This document shows, one piece after another, positions 17,355-25,504 of a DNA stretch of 64,000 bases; position 1 is the first letter of the stretch, and every line of letters starts with the position of its first letter. Origin of the DNA: M3007 sp044226205 (lineage in GTDB: Bacteria; Bacteroidota; Bacteroidia; Chitinophagales; Saprospiraceae). The notes under the pieces are model-generated. The model did no database searches. It saw only the letters and a program-made list of their open reading frames with translations, and was not told where the DNA came from. A program made the position numbers and the translations under genes. Location: the NCBI GenBank assembly GCA_044226205.1, contig JBGAHL010000010.1:1-64000 (forward strand). The letters are read 5' to 3'.

Positions 17355-18107
17355 ATGGAAGAACTTTACGAACGTATTGAAGATTATCTCGACGGGCAAA
17401 TGGAGGAAGCCGACCGAACGGCTTTCGAAGCGGCGCTAAAAAGCGACGCCCAACTCTCGGCCGCTTTCGAGCTCGTCAGCGAAGCCCGCGAACGCCTCGG
17501 CCGCCAGTGGGCCGAGGAAAAAGCCGACGCCGAACTCGTCGCCACGCTGCGCCAACTTGGCCAGCACCATTTCCACACCGTGGCCGAAACGACCGCCAAT
17601 CGCCCCTGGGTCGTCCGACATTGGCCCAAACTGGCCGCCGCCGCTGCCTTTGCCGGCATACTCATCTGGCTCGGATGGCCGGCTGGCGATCCCGATGCGC
17701 GCCTCTACGCGCAGTACCGCGAATACCCGGAAGCGGCGTTTGTCACCCGCTCCAATGCCCCCGACGAAGCGGAAATGGCCCAGGCCACGAGCGCTTTCAA
17801 TGCCGGCCAGTACGAAGCGGCGCTGCCCATTCTCCAGCGCAAGGTGCAAGCCGAGCCGGAGCAGTCGGAAGCCCGGCTTTTCCTGGCTATTTGCCTGATC
17901 GAAACCGGTCGCGGCGCCGACGCCCGCAGCCAGCTCGACCAGCTCGTGAAGGGCGGCGGCGCCTGGGTGAGCGATGCCCGCTGGTACCTGGCCCTCAGTT
18001 ATCTGAAAGAAAAAGACCGACCGCGTTGTGTGGAAACCCTGAGGGGCATCCCGCCCGACGACCCGCACTACGCCAATGCGCAGGCTTTGTTGAAAAAACT
18101 GAAATAA
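17355..18107 (+). CDS. Probable membrane anti-sigma/TPR protein, partner of the ECF sigma factor
   Basis: 250 residues from the ATG at 17355; a TTG at 17325 overlapping the sigma gene is a possible alternative. The first 75 residues (MEELYERIEDYLDGQMEE) are acidic and helical, like anti-sigma zinc-finger-type domains but with no zinc ligands. One membrane helix follows near residues 93-112 (LAAAAAFAGILIWLGW), then a C-terminal part with TPR-like helices (AMAQATSAFNAGQYEAALPIL type). Position and topology suggest it holds the sigma factor at the membrane. A different signalling role is possible because the canonical HxxxCxxC motif is absent. Confidence 0.65.
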   Translation: MEELYERIEDYLDGQMEEADRTAFEAALKSDAQLSAAFELVSEARERLGRQWAEEKADAELVATLRQLGQHHFHTVAETTANRPWVVRHWPKLAAAAAFAGILIWLGWPAGDPDARLYAQYREYPEAAFVTRSNAPDEAEMAQATSAFNAGQYEAALPILQRKVQAEPEQSEARLFLAICLIETGRGADARSQLDQLVKGGGAWVSDARWYLALSYLKEKDRPRCVETLRGIPPDDPHYANAQALLKKLK

Positions 18108-18115
18108 ATCACCGC

Positions 18116-19513
18116 TTACAGTTTCAGTTTTTCGAGCAACCACTCCCGCTCGGCCACCGCGTCGGCAGCTTGTATTCGCACTGCAAGTTGCCGGCGCGGT
18201 GCTTTTTTGCGGCCGGCTACTTTCATGAGCCGTTGGGTAAAACGTGCAAAATTGAGGTAACTGTCGCGGTGGTAACCCAGGTCTTTTTGCCGCCGCAGAA
18301 ATGCTTTGAAACTGTCGAGCAAACTGGACAAGGCCGGCCACTCTCCCAACTCGTAATAACTGCGAATCAACATCTTGCGCGCATCGAGCTGGATAAAAAT
18401 TTCGGAAAAATCGACTGCCCGCAACAATTCCAGCACGGGCTCGTACTCGGAGCGCCGGAAATGGAAGCCCGCCTGTGCATAGCGCCAGGTGTTGTCGCGT
18501 TCGGCCGGTGGCAGCAGGGCACGGCCACGTTCGAGAAACGTACGCGCCCACTGGTGTTCGCCGGTCAGCTGGGCGAGGTTGAGCAGGTTGATGTAGGTGT
18601 ATTTGGGCAGCAGGCCGTTGTCGGTGAGCAAGCCCGCGTCGAGCGCTTCGCGGTACAGTTCGAAGGCTTCGCGGGTAAAAACCCGGTCGCCCCGATTGTG
18701 ACGGCGGATGGCGAAATTGATGGCCGTCATGTACAGGTCGCGGCCCTCGGCGGGCGGGAAAAGGGACACATGGGCGCGGAGCAGCGATTTGAGGCGCTGG
18801 TACTGGGTTTCGTCGTCGGGGTTGGTTTGGGCGCAAAGCGCGGCGTGCGTCAGCGCCAGGGCCGGGTGCTCGCTGCCGGCCGCGGCATCGAGCGCCTCCG
18901 GCGCCAGCGGCACGGGCGGTTGCGCCTCGCGGGCCAGCGACTCGAAGGAACGGGCCGTGGCCGACCAGCGCATGTTTTCCAGGAGAAAAAAATTGGCCAG
19001 CGCCTCGGTGGCAGCGCCGAGATTGGTCGGGCCGCTGCGCCGCTGCATGGTCATGCGGGCAAACATTTCATTTTGCAACTGGTACTCGAACAGCCACCAG
19101 CCGGCATTGCGCAGGGGCGAGGCGGCGTGGTCGCGCTCCAGCTCGCGGGCGTTGGTGTCGAAATGTGCGATCAGACCGCGCTGGCGGAAAGCCCGGCAAC
19201 GCAGGAGTCGGTGCTGAAACCGGTCGGCCTGCATTTCTTCCGTCGCCAAAAACTGCTCGATGCGTTCGGCCAGAAAATTCATCAGGTAGTTGAATTGCTC
19301 GCGGCGAAAGGGCTGAGCGGGGTAAATTTGTTTCCAGACCAGCGCCCGATCGACCGTTTCAGGGAAAGGCAAGGGCGCAGCTTTGAGCCACTCGTAGAGG
19401 GCCAGCACGTCGGTGCGACGGTTGAAGTAGGGCGAACGAAGAAACTTGCCGAGCCGAATTCGCTCTTTTTCGTCCAAAGCCTCAAACAATTGCACAACCA
19501 GCGTTGATTTCAT
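18116..19513 (-). CDS. Conserved hypothetical helical-repeat protein, paralogue of the 36875 gene
   Basis: A 465-residue cytosolic protein rich in Leu, Arg and Glu. It opens KSTLVVQLFEALDEKERIRL and continues with antiparallel helical pairs through the length, consistent with a TPR-like solenoid. The window contains a second member at 36875-38245 with the same opening (RTSTLVRLLENLDLKSRREA), the same length and the same C-terminal pattern (LDSFKAFLRRQKDLGYHRDSY versus LDSFQVYLSRSKNIGYQRDN). I know of no function for this Bacteroidota family. It converges on the sigma/anti-sigma pair, with stop codons only 8 bp apart. Confidence 0.7.
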   Translation of the reverse strand: MKSTLVVQLFEALDEKERIRLGKFLRSPYFNRRTDVLALYEWLKAAPLPFPETVDRALVWKQIYPAQPFRREQFNYLMNFLAERIEQFLATEEMQADRFQHRLLRCRAFRQRGLIAHFDTNARELERDHAASPLRNAGWWLFEYQLQNEMFARMTMQRRSGPTNLGAATEALANFFLLENMRWSATARSFESLAREAQPPVPLAPEALDAAAGSEHPALALTHAALCAQTNPDDETQYQRLKSLLRAHVSLFPPAEGRDLYMTAINFAIRRHNRGDRVFTREAFELYREALDAGLLTDNGLLPKYTYINLLNLAQLTGEHQWARTFLERGRALLPPAERDNTWRYAQAGFHFRRSEYEPVLELLRAVDFSEIFIQLDARKMLIRSYYELGEWPALSSLLDSFKAFLRRQKDLGYHRDSYLNFARFTQRLMKVAGRKKAPRRQLAVRIQAADAVAEREWLLEKLKL

Positions 19514-19824
19514 TTTTTGATTGAAAAAGATTTTTGAATAAAAATCAGACTGACTATATTCACTTTTACCCTTTGGGCGTCTTTTTTACCGCAAAGGCGC
19601 AAAGACGCAAAAGTTTCGCGGTTTTTTTTGCGCCTTTGCGTCTTTGCGGTGAAAACCTGCAAGTGGAGATTGTCACCCAAAGTACAGCGCTTAAAGGTAT
19701 CATTGATTATTTTAAATAAATTTTGACCCAAATTGATCTAACACATTTTTTGATTCATCGTAAAAAATGTACCAAAACCGACACTCCGCCCTCCTGCATC
19801 TTTGTCAAAAAAAAGAATACGGCC
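19514..19824. other. 311-bp divergent intergenic region with a long hairpin
   Basis: This separates the divergent genes 18116-19513 and 19825-22716. It holds the inverted repeat at 19588-19650 and AT-rich DNA on both sides. No open frame with coding character is seen; a weak -7-like AAATTTTG lies near 19715. Confidence 0.5.
19588..19650. repeat. Long inverted repeat with CGCAAAG-periodic arms
   Basis: Arms at 19588-19612 and 19626-19650 (25 bases each, 13-base loop) match at 23 of 25 positions. Each arm is a near-tandem of GCAAAGG/GCAAAGA heptads. Part of the same motif recurs at 41043-41064. Confidence 0.85.
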
Positions 19825-22716
19825 ATGAACACCAGACTATTCAACACAAGCTTTTGGGCGGTACTGCTGGGCGCTTTCCTGTCGTGGACAGGTGAATCGA
19901 AAGCCCAGGGTTTTATACGCCAATACCCCTTTTTCACCTGGCTGGACGGAGGCGCGCACACCGTGTATCCAAAGGCCGACGGCAGCTTCCGCCTGACTGC
20001 CAGCAGCTACCCGGACTTTGGCATCCAGATCGACCTGGTGTGGCTGGACGCTGACGCACAGGGTGTGTTGGTCGGCGGCGACACCGCTCAGACTTCCCTG
20101 AATACCAATGCTTTGTTTCAACTGGAAAACGGTCAACTGCTGACCGGCTACAACGACACAGGGCAGGTAATCCTCCAGCAAATAGCCCTGGATGGCTCCG
20201 CGCTGTGGACCCGGGCATTGATTTTTCCCGACACTGCCAACGCGGCGGTCACGGCTATCAAGCCCAATGCCGCGGGCGAAGTTTTTGCCAGGGGCTACTA
20301 CTGGACCCAGTACACGAATGGCAGCACCGTCGTGATCCAGTACACGGGTTTTTTGGCCAAAACCGACGCGGCAGGCAACCTGCTGTGGCAAACCACCTTC
20401 CCGTACGACCTCACGTACGTCATTCCGCACAGCCTCGAGCCCATGGCCGACGGCGGTTGCGTGCTGGCCAATTATTACTGGGACGGCGTACACGACGCTT
20501 CCGTGATGCGGTTCGGCAATACGGGCGACCTGTTGTGGTCGTACCACCCGCAGGGCGCCAGTCTGTTTCCCTACCAGCTCGACAACTGCCTGGCCGCCAG
20601 CGATGACCTGATCGTGCGAATCCCTGTGGAAGACACCGGCAACAATCCGAGTACTTCTTACATCGATTTTGTCGGCCCCGATGGTCAGATGCAGGCGCGT
20701 GTCGACGTCTCCTCAGCCATTGGCTGGGGCAATCTTACCCCGCAAGTGAGCTTTGCAACTGCCGACGGAGGGTGCGTAGCAGTGTATCAACGGTATTTTC
20801 TCAATGATTTTATCAGCCATGTCGTCAGGATCGGCGCCAACGGTAATGTCTTGTGGGTCAAGACCTTGACTCCGTTGAGCAACGCTTTGGTTCCCCCCAA
20901 TTTTACGGATGGCAGCGAACTGACCGACGGCAGCCTGGTTTTGTACGGATCGCACGACAACCAGTTGTACCTGGTCAAAATGGATGGCAGCGGCACGATC
21001 TATCCGCATTCGCTGACTGGCACGGTCGTGCGCGATTCGACCTTCAATTGTGAAGTGGATGCTTTCGATCCGCCTTTCAAAGACTGGGTTGTGGAGGCTT
21101 CTGCCAACGGCCAGACCTACCTGACCACGACCGGCCCCGATGGCCGTTACCAGTTTTCCGACCTCGACACAGGCGCCTACACGATCAAGATAAGGCTGCC
21201 CAGTTACCTGTGGGCGCCTTGCACCGATTCGGTGGACATCAGTTTCCAGGGCACGGTACCGCAGGCAGATACGGTTGATTTTGCCATTCAGTCGCTCTAC
21301 GATTGTCCTTTGATGGAGGTCGATCTGAGCACGCCCATCGTGCGCCGATGCTTTCCGGGGACGTATTACCTGCACTACTGCAACACCGGCAACCAGCCGG
21401 CATCCCCGGCGACGCTCGAACTGAATCTCGATCCCCTGATCGAACTCGACTCGGCCTCGGCGCCGTACACCCAAAACGGAAATGCGCTCACTTTCAACCT
21501 CGGTACCGTGGCAGCGGGCGAATGCGGCAGCGTTCAGGTTCATTTCACCGTCAGTTGCGACGCCGAACTGGGACAAACGATTTGCGCTTCGGCGCACGTG
21601 TCTCCCGACACGATCTGCGGCGGCCTGCCAGACTGGTCGGGGGCCGTGGTGGAAGTCGGGGCGGCTTGCGCGGGCGATTCCGTGCAATTCAACATCCGCA
21701 ACACGGGTATCGCGCCCAGTCAATCGCTGGATTTTATCATCGTCGACGACCATGTGATTACCCGTTCGGGGATGTTCAGTTTGCCGGCCGGCGCCGAAAT
21801 GATTCAGAAAACCCCGGCCGACGGCAGCACCTGGCGCCTCATCGCGCAACAGGAGCCCGGCTATCCTTTTGGTTTCCAGATGCCCTCGATTGCCGTGGAA
21901 GGCTGCACGACACTGCCGGGATCGCCATTCAGCACGGGTATGGTCAATATGTTTGCCAATTACACGGGCAATCCCTTCGACGATGTAGACTGCAAAACGG
22001 TGGTCGGTTCCTACGACCCCAACGACAAGCAGGCCTTCCCGATCGGGGTGGACGAAGCGCATTTGATCGAGCAAAACCAGCCGATCGAATACCAGATTCG
22101 TTTTCAGAACACGGGCACAGACACGGCTTTTACGGTCGTGATCCGCGACACGCTCTCTGCATGGCTCGATGCGGGCAGTATTCGGCCCGGCGCGGCCAGC
22201 CACCCGTACACCTGGACGGTGACGGAACAGGGCATCGTGCGCTTCGTCTTCAACGATATTCTGCTGCCCGATTCCAACGTCAACGAAGCAGCCTCGCACG
22301 GTTTTGTGCAATTTTGGATCAATCAAAAAACCGATGTTCCGCTGGGCAGCCTGATTGAAAACAGGGCCGGTATTTACTTCGATTTTAACGAGCCGGTAAT
22401 CACCAACACGGTTTTCCATACCGTCGGGCACAACTTTTTACCGCTCTCGGCCCAGCCGGCCCAGACCAGGATCGCCAATGTGCGCCTCGAACCCAACCCG
22501 GCCTGGCAAGTGACGCGCCTTTCGGCCGATCCGCCGCTGCCGGCCGGCTTGTTGCTGGTGCTGCGCGATGCCACGGGCCGGCCGGTGAGCACGCAGATAA
22601 CCCGCGGGGCTACAGTTGAGATCAACCGCAATGGCCTGCCGTCCGGCGTGTATTTCGTCGAATTGCGCAATGAAAAAGGCCTGGTAGCCGTGAGCCGGTT
22701 GATCTGGACGGAATGA
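19825..22716 (+). CDS. Large T9SS-exported surface protein with DUF7619-type domain
   Basis: About 963 residues from the ATG at 19825, which begins a signal peptide ending GESKAQG. The first 350 residues look like repeated beta-propeller or sheet modules (LLTGYNDTGQVILQQIAL, GNVLWVKTL). A carboxypeptidase-regulatory-like module lies near 400-480 (GPDGRYQFSDLDTGAYTIKI), then the VGSYDPNDKQAFP ... IEYQIRFQNTGTDTAF block. The last 75 residues (RLEPNPAWQVTRL ... LPSGVYFVELRNEKG) form a T9SS type A sorting domain. It is strongly similar in its C-terminal half to the 33851-36628 protein. Probably an exposed adhesin or S-layer-like protein. Confidence 0.8.
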   Translation: MNTRLFNTSFWAVLLGAFLSWTGESKAQGFIRQYPFFTWLDGGAHTVYPKADGSFRLTASSYPDFGIQIDLVWLDADAQGVLVGGDTAQTSLNTNALFQLENGQLLTGYNDTGQVILQQIALDGSALWTRALIFPDTANAAVTAIKPNAAGEVFARGYYWTQYTNGSTVVIQYTGFLAKTDAAGNLLWQTTFPYDLTYVIPHSLEPMADGGCVLANYYWDGVHDASVMRFGNTGDLLWSYHPQGASLFPYQLDNCLAASDDLIVRIPVEDTGNNPSTSYIDFVGPDGQMQARVDVSSAIGWGNLTPQVSFATADGGCVAVYQRYFLNDFISHVVRIGANGNVLWVKTLTPLSNALVPPNFTDGSELTDGSLVLYGSHDNQLYLVKMDGSGTIYPHSLTGTVVRDSTFNCEVDAFDPPFKDWVVEASANGQTYLTTTGPDGRYQFSDLDTGAYTIKIRLPSYLWAPCTDSVDISFQGTVPQADTVDFAIQSLYDCPLMEVDLSTPIVRRCFPGTYYLHYCNTGNQPASPATLELNLDPLIELDSASAPYTQNGNALTFNLGTVAAGECGSVQVHFTVSCDAELGQTICASAHVSPDTICGGLPDWSGAVVEVGAACAGDSVQFNIRNTGIAPSQSLDFIIVDDHVITRSGMFSLPAGAEMIQKTPADGSTWRLIAQQEPGYPFGFQMPSIAVEGCTTLPGSPFSTGMVNMFANYTGNPFDDVDCKTVVGSYDPNDKQAFPIGVDEAHLIEQNQPIEYQIRFQNTGTDTAFTVVIRDTLSAWLDAGSIRPGAASHPYTWTVTEQGIVRFVFNDILLPDSNVNEAASHGFVQFWINQKTDVPLGSLIENRAGIYFDFNEPVITNTVFHTVGHNFLPLSAQPAQTRIANVRLEPNPAWQVTRLSADPPLPAGLLLVLRDATGRPVSTQITRGATVEINRNGLPSGVYFVELRNEKGLVAVSRLIWTE

Positions 22717-22738
22717 TGGTTTTCCCGCGCTTGGGCGA

Positions 22739-22857
22739 AGGTTTTCCCGCTGACAAGCGCAGACTTTTTCGCAGACAGACGCAGACTTTCCCCACAGAAC
22801 CGGTAAAAAATCTGCGTCTGTCTGCGAAAAAGTCTGCGCCTTTCTGCGGGAAAACCT
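22739..22857. repeat. 47-bp-arm inverted repeat between convergent genes
   Basis: Arms at 22739-22785 and 22811-22857 match at 44 of 47 positions around a 25-base loop. The arms contain periodic GCAGACAGACGCAGA words. A direct repeat GGTTTTCCCGC stands at 22718-22728 and 22740-22750. The position between two convergent stops suggests a bidirectional terminator or 3'-end stabiliser. Confidence 0.85.
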
Positions 22858-22947
22858 ATCCAGCCTCCATTTCACGAATCCCCTGTATTTTGAAACACCC
22901 TGACAATCAATACAGCCGTCAAGAATCTGAAAATCCTATTCATCCTG

Positions 22948-24162
22948 TCAATCCTCCGCCATTGCCCCGCCGGCGATCCAGCCGCCCGTCCAGGCCGCCT
23001 GAAAATTGAACCCGCCGGTGATGGCGTCGATGTCGAGGGTTTCGCCGGCGAAAAAGAGCCCTGGGAACAGTTTGCTTTCAAAAGTTTTAAAATTCACCTC
23101 CCTCAGGTCGACGCCGCCGGCGGTAACGAATTCTTCCTTGAACGTGCTTTTCCCGTGAATGGAAAATTGCGCGGCGCTCAGCTGACTGGCGAGCGCCGCG
23201 ATTTTTTGTTTGTCGAGCTCGGCCCAGCGGAGGGCTTCGGGAATGCCGGCAGCAAGACACAGGTTTTGCCACAAACGGGCGGGCAGGCCGAACTGGGCGT
23301 GGGAAACGATCTGTTTTTTAGCCAGTTCGGTTTTCAAACCCGTCAAGATCCGTGTCGTTTCTGGCAGGTCCATTACTCCCAACCAATTGATGATCAGGGG
23401 GAAAGTGTAGTTTTTTTCAAATAACTCCCGTGCCCCCCACGCCGAAAGCCGCAACACCGCGGGGCCGCTCAGGCCCCAGTGCGTGACGAGCAGGGGGCCT
23501 TCCGCGCGGAGTTTGGTACCTGGAATGTGCAGGGCCGCGCGGGGCACAGACAGCCCTGAAAGCTCGCGCAGGCGGGTGTCTTTGGTGTTGAATGTGAACA
23601 GGGAAGGCACGGGCGGCACGATGCGATGCCCCAATTGGGCCAGCGCGTCCCACATGGCGGTGCTGCTGCCCGTGGTGACCAGCACGCGGTCGTACGGCCC
23701 TGCCAGGGAATTGTCGGGGCCGGTCAGGCGCCAACGCCCGGCGTGTTGTTCAAGCCCCTCTACGCGAACGCCCGTGCGCACCACGACGCCGGCTTTTTGG
23801 GCGGCCTGGCGGAGGCAATCGACGATGGTGGCGGAGTCGTCGGTGACGGGAAACATGCGGCCGTCGGGTTCGGTTTTGAGCCGCACGCCGCGGCGTTCGA
23901 ACCATTCGACCGTGTCGGCCGGCCCGAAACGCAGGAATGGCGCGAGCAATTCGCGGCTGCCGCGCGGGTAATGGCGCACCAGTTCGCGGGCATCGAAGCA
24001 GGCGTGGGTCACGTTGCAGCGTCCGCCGCCGCTGACGCGTACTTTTTCCAGCACACTTTTGCCGCGTTCCAGAATGGTAACCGCCGCTTCGGGCGCTTGT
24101 TCAGCGGCCCTGATCGCGGCGAAAAAGCCGGCTGCGCCGCCGCCTATGATTGCAAGCTTCAT
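22948..24162 (-). CDS. YhiN/HI0933-family flavoprotein (NAD(P)/FAD-dependent oxidoreductase)
   Basis: 404 residues from the ATG at 24162, where the FAD-binding Rossmann motif begins at once (KLAIIGGGAAGFFAA). SGGGRCNVTHAC near residue 45 is the diagnostic HI0933 signature, and the C-terminus AITGGFNFQAAWTGGWIAG closes the FAD site. Family members bind FAD, but their substrate is not settled. The length is normal. The coding frame stays open for another 66 codons upstream, but that extension has no conserved character. It converges on the 997-codon frame's gene across the large hairpin. Confidence 0.88.
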   Translation of the reverse strand: MKLAIIGGGAAGFFAAIRAAEQAPEAAVTILERGKSVLEKVRVSGGGRCNVTHACFDARELVRHYPRGSRELLAPFLRFGPADTVEWFERRGVRLKTEPDGRMFPVTDDSATIVDCLRQAAQKAGVVVRTGVRVEGLEQHAGRWRLTGPDNSLAGPYDRVLVTTGSSTAMWDALAQLGHRIVPPVPSLFTFNTKDTRLRELSGLSVPRAALHIPGTKLRAEGPLLVTHWGLSGPAVLRLSAWGARELFEKNYTFPLIINWLGVMDLPETTRILTGLKTELAKKQIVSHAQFGLPARLWQNLCLAAGIPEALRWAELDKQKIAALASQLSAAQFSIHGKSTFKEEFVTAGGVDLREVNFKTFESKLFPGLFFAGETLDIDAITGGFNFQAAWTGGWIAGGAMAED

Positions 24163-24243
24163 GTCGTTGTTTATTGCGGGGCAAAGATTTTTCAAAAAAT
24201 TCGTTAATCCCTCGCACAGCCGGAATGCCTGTCGGCGCGTTTG

Positions 24244-24251
24244 TATTTTTG
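24244..24251 (+). promoter_or_regulatory. Bacteroidota -7 box (TATTTTTG) upstream of 24301
   Basis: A perfect TAnnTTTG match 50 bp before the start codon of the next gene. No TTG lies at the expected 17-23 base distance upstream, so only the -7 half is supported. Confidence 0.4.
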
Positions 24252-24300
24252 TCTTTCCAAACGCAACATTCAGCATCAACAACTCCCTAGATTTTTCGCC

Positions 24301-24834
24301 ATGAAAAAGACCACACTTTTGCTGATCACCCTTTTCAGTGCAAGCCTGGCTTTTGCGCAACAGCCCGACCCGTTTGGCGACGCCTTGCGCCGCATGGACA
24401 GTCAGATGCGCCGCGGATTGCCGCCCGCCGATTCCAGCTCGGCCAACAGTTTCTTCTTTTCTTTTCCCAACCAGGGCGACACGTCATTTTTCTTTCAGTT
24501 CGACACGACGTTCAGCAACGGCAGCGGGAGTTTCTTCTTCCACTTCTCCCCCATGCCGGGCCAGGGCAATCAAAATTTCAGCCCTATGGCCGATCCGTTC
24601 GGGCTGGAGCAAATGATGCAGCAGTTTTTCAACATGGGTATGGGATTCGATAATCCCTTCATGAATCCGCTCCAGGCCGCGCCGCCCGCCGACGATGGCA
24701 ACCAGCAATCGGAAGACGGTCTGTTGCCCGAAGAACGTCTTCGCCAGGACGCGCCCCCGGCCACCACGCCCGGCAATGGCGCCAAACCGAAAGCCAAACC
24801 TAAATCAGAAGCAATCAAAACAACCCGGATTTAG
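24301..24834 (+). CDS. Small secreted Phe/Gln/Met-rich protein of unknown function
   Basis: 177 residues beginning with a signal peptide (MKKTTLLLITLFSASLAFAQ). The mature protein is low-complexity: Ser/Phe-rich stretches (SANSFFFSFPNQGDTSFFFQ), then a Met/Asn/Gly/Phe-rich segment (MMQQFFNMGMGFDNPFM), and a Lys/Pro-rich basic tail (KPKAKPKSEAIKTTRI). I know no family. Composition suggests a disordered or cell-envelope-associated protein. The start is fixed by the signal peptide. Confidence 0.6.
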   Translation: MKKTTLLLITLFSASLAFAQQPDPFGDALRRMDSQMRRGLPPADSSSANSFFFSFPNQGDTSFFFQFDTTFSNGSGSFFFHFSPMPGQGNQNFSPMADPFGLEQMMQQFFNMGMGFDNPFMNPLQAAPPADDGNQQSEDGLLPEERLRQDAPPATTPGNGAKPKAKPKSEAIKTTRI

Positions 24835-24957
24835 ACGGCCTTTGTAGGGCGTTTGCGTTCGAATCGCGTTCTTTGCAGCCGACTACGACAGGGCACACAA
24901 CTTTTCTTAGGCGCCAGTGTTGAATTGAGCAAATTTTCAAAACAGACAAATTTTGTG

Positions 24958-25389
24958 ATGCAAGCCAACGATCAAGTGGACGTTTTCATTTACCGCGTTC
25001 GCGACAATGGACTGGAAGTATTTCTGCACGAAACCGCATCCAATCAGTGGACCACCCCGTCTGCCGACGAAAACACCCCCGAAAAACTGCGCGACACGCC
25101 CTGTATCGAGCTTGATCCGGTGACCGACGCCGATGGCGCCGCCCGAAAAGCGATCGCGGTGGAGGCCGACTGGCACGAATTGCCCAGCCTGCGCGCCCTG
25201 ATTTACGAAGACTACCGCGTGGCCAAGGAGAAGGCGAAGTTGAAAATCAAAAACCTTCTGCCCGAACTCGAACAAGGCACTTTTGTGGCCGTAAAAGAGG
25301 CTTTCAAACGGGTACTTCCGCACCAGTATGCTTTTTTGAAAGAATTGAAAGAGGTGCTGGCGGAGAAGAATCAGACGAAATATATTTAA
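24958..25389 (+). CDS. Conserved hypothetical protein, possibly NUDIX-like without the Nudix box
   Basis: 143 residues from the ATG at 24958 (QANDQVDVFIYRVRDNGLEV); upstream in-frame sequence lacks coding character. The opening strand pattern (DVFIYRV..GLEVFLHE) recalls the first strands of NUDIX-fold proteins, but the catalytic GX5EX7REUXEEXGU box is absent, so it would be inactive as a hydrolase. The C-terminal half is helical and charged (AKLKIKNLLPELEQGTFVAV). There is no signal peptide. A strong terminator follows 24 bp after the stop, so this is the last gene of its unit. Confidence 0.5.
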   Translation: MQANDQVDVFIYRVRDNGLEVFLHETASNQWTTPSADENTPEKLRDTPCIELDPVTDADGAARKAIAVEADWHELPSLRALIYEDYRVAKEKAKLKIKNLLPELEQGTFVAVKEAFKRVLPHQYAFLKELKEVLAEKNQTKYI

Positions 25390-25413
25390 TAACACTCTTT
25401 TGAAAGAATCGGT

Positions 25414-25451
25414 CGGCGCCCCGTTGCAATGCAGCGGGGCGCCGTTTTTTT
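25414..25451 (+). terminator. Rho-independent terminator
   Basis: A 10-bp GC stem (CGGCGCCCCG) with an 11-base loop is followed by seven T residues. It ends the 24958 gene and insulates the M43 protease gene downstream. Confidence 0.9.
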
Positions 25452-25452
25452 A

Positions 25453-25480
25453 TTGGGTTTACAGGCGGTTGCTATCTTTG
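25453..25480 (+). promoter_or_regulatory. Bacteroidota-type promoter of the M43 protease gene
   Basis: TTG at 25453-25455, a 17-base spacer and TATCTTTG at 25473-25480 match the TTG-N17-23-TAnnTTTG consensus known from Flavobacterium. The start codon follows at 25505, giving a leader of roughly 20 bases. Confidence 0.7.
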
Positions 25481-25504
25481 AGACCATCAAAAACAACCAA
25501 TTTC

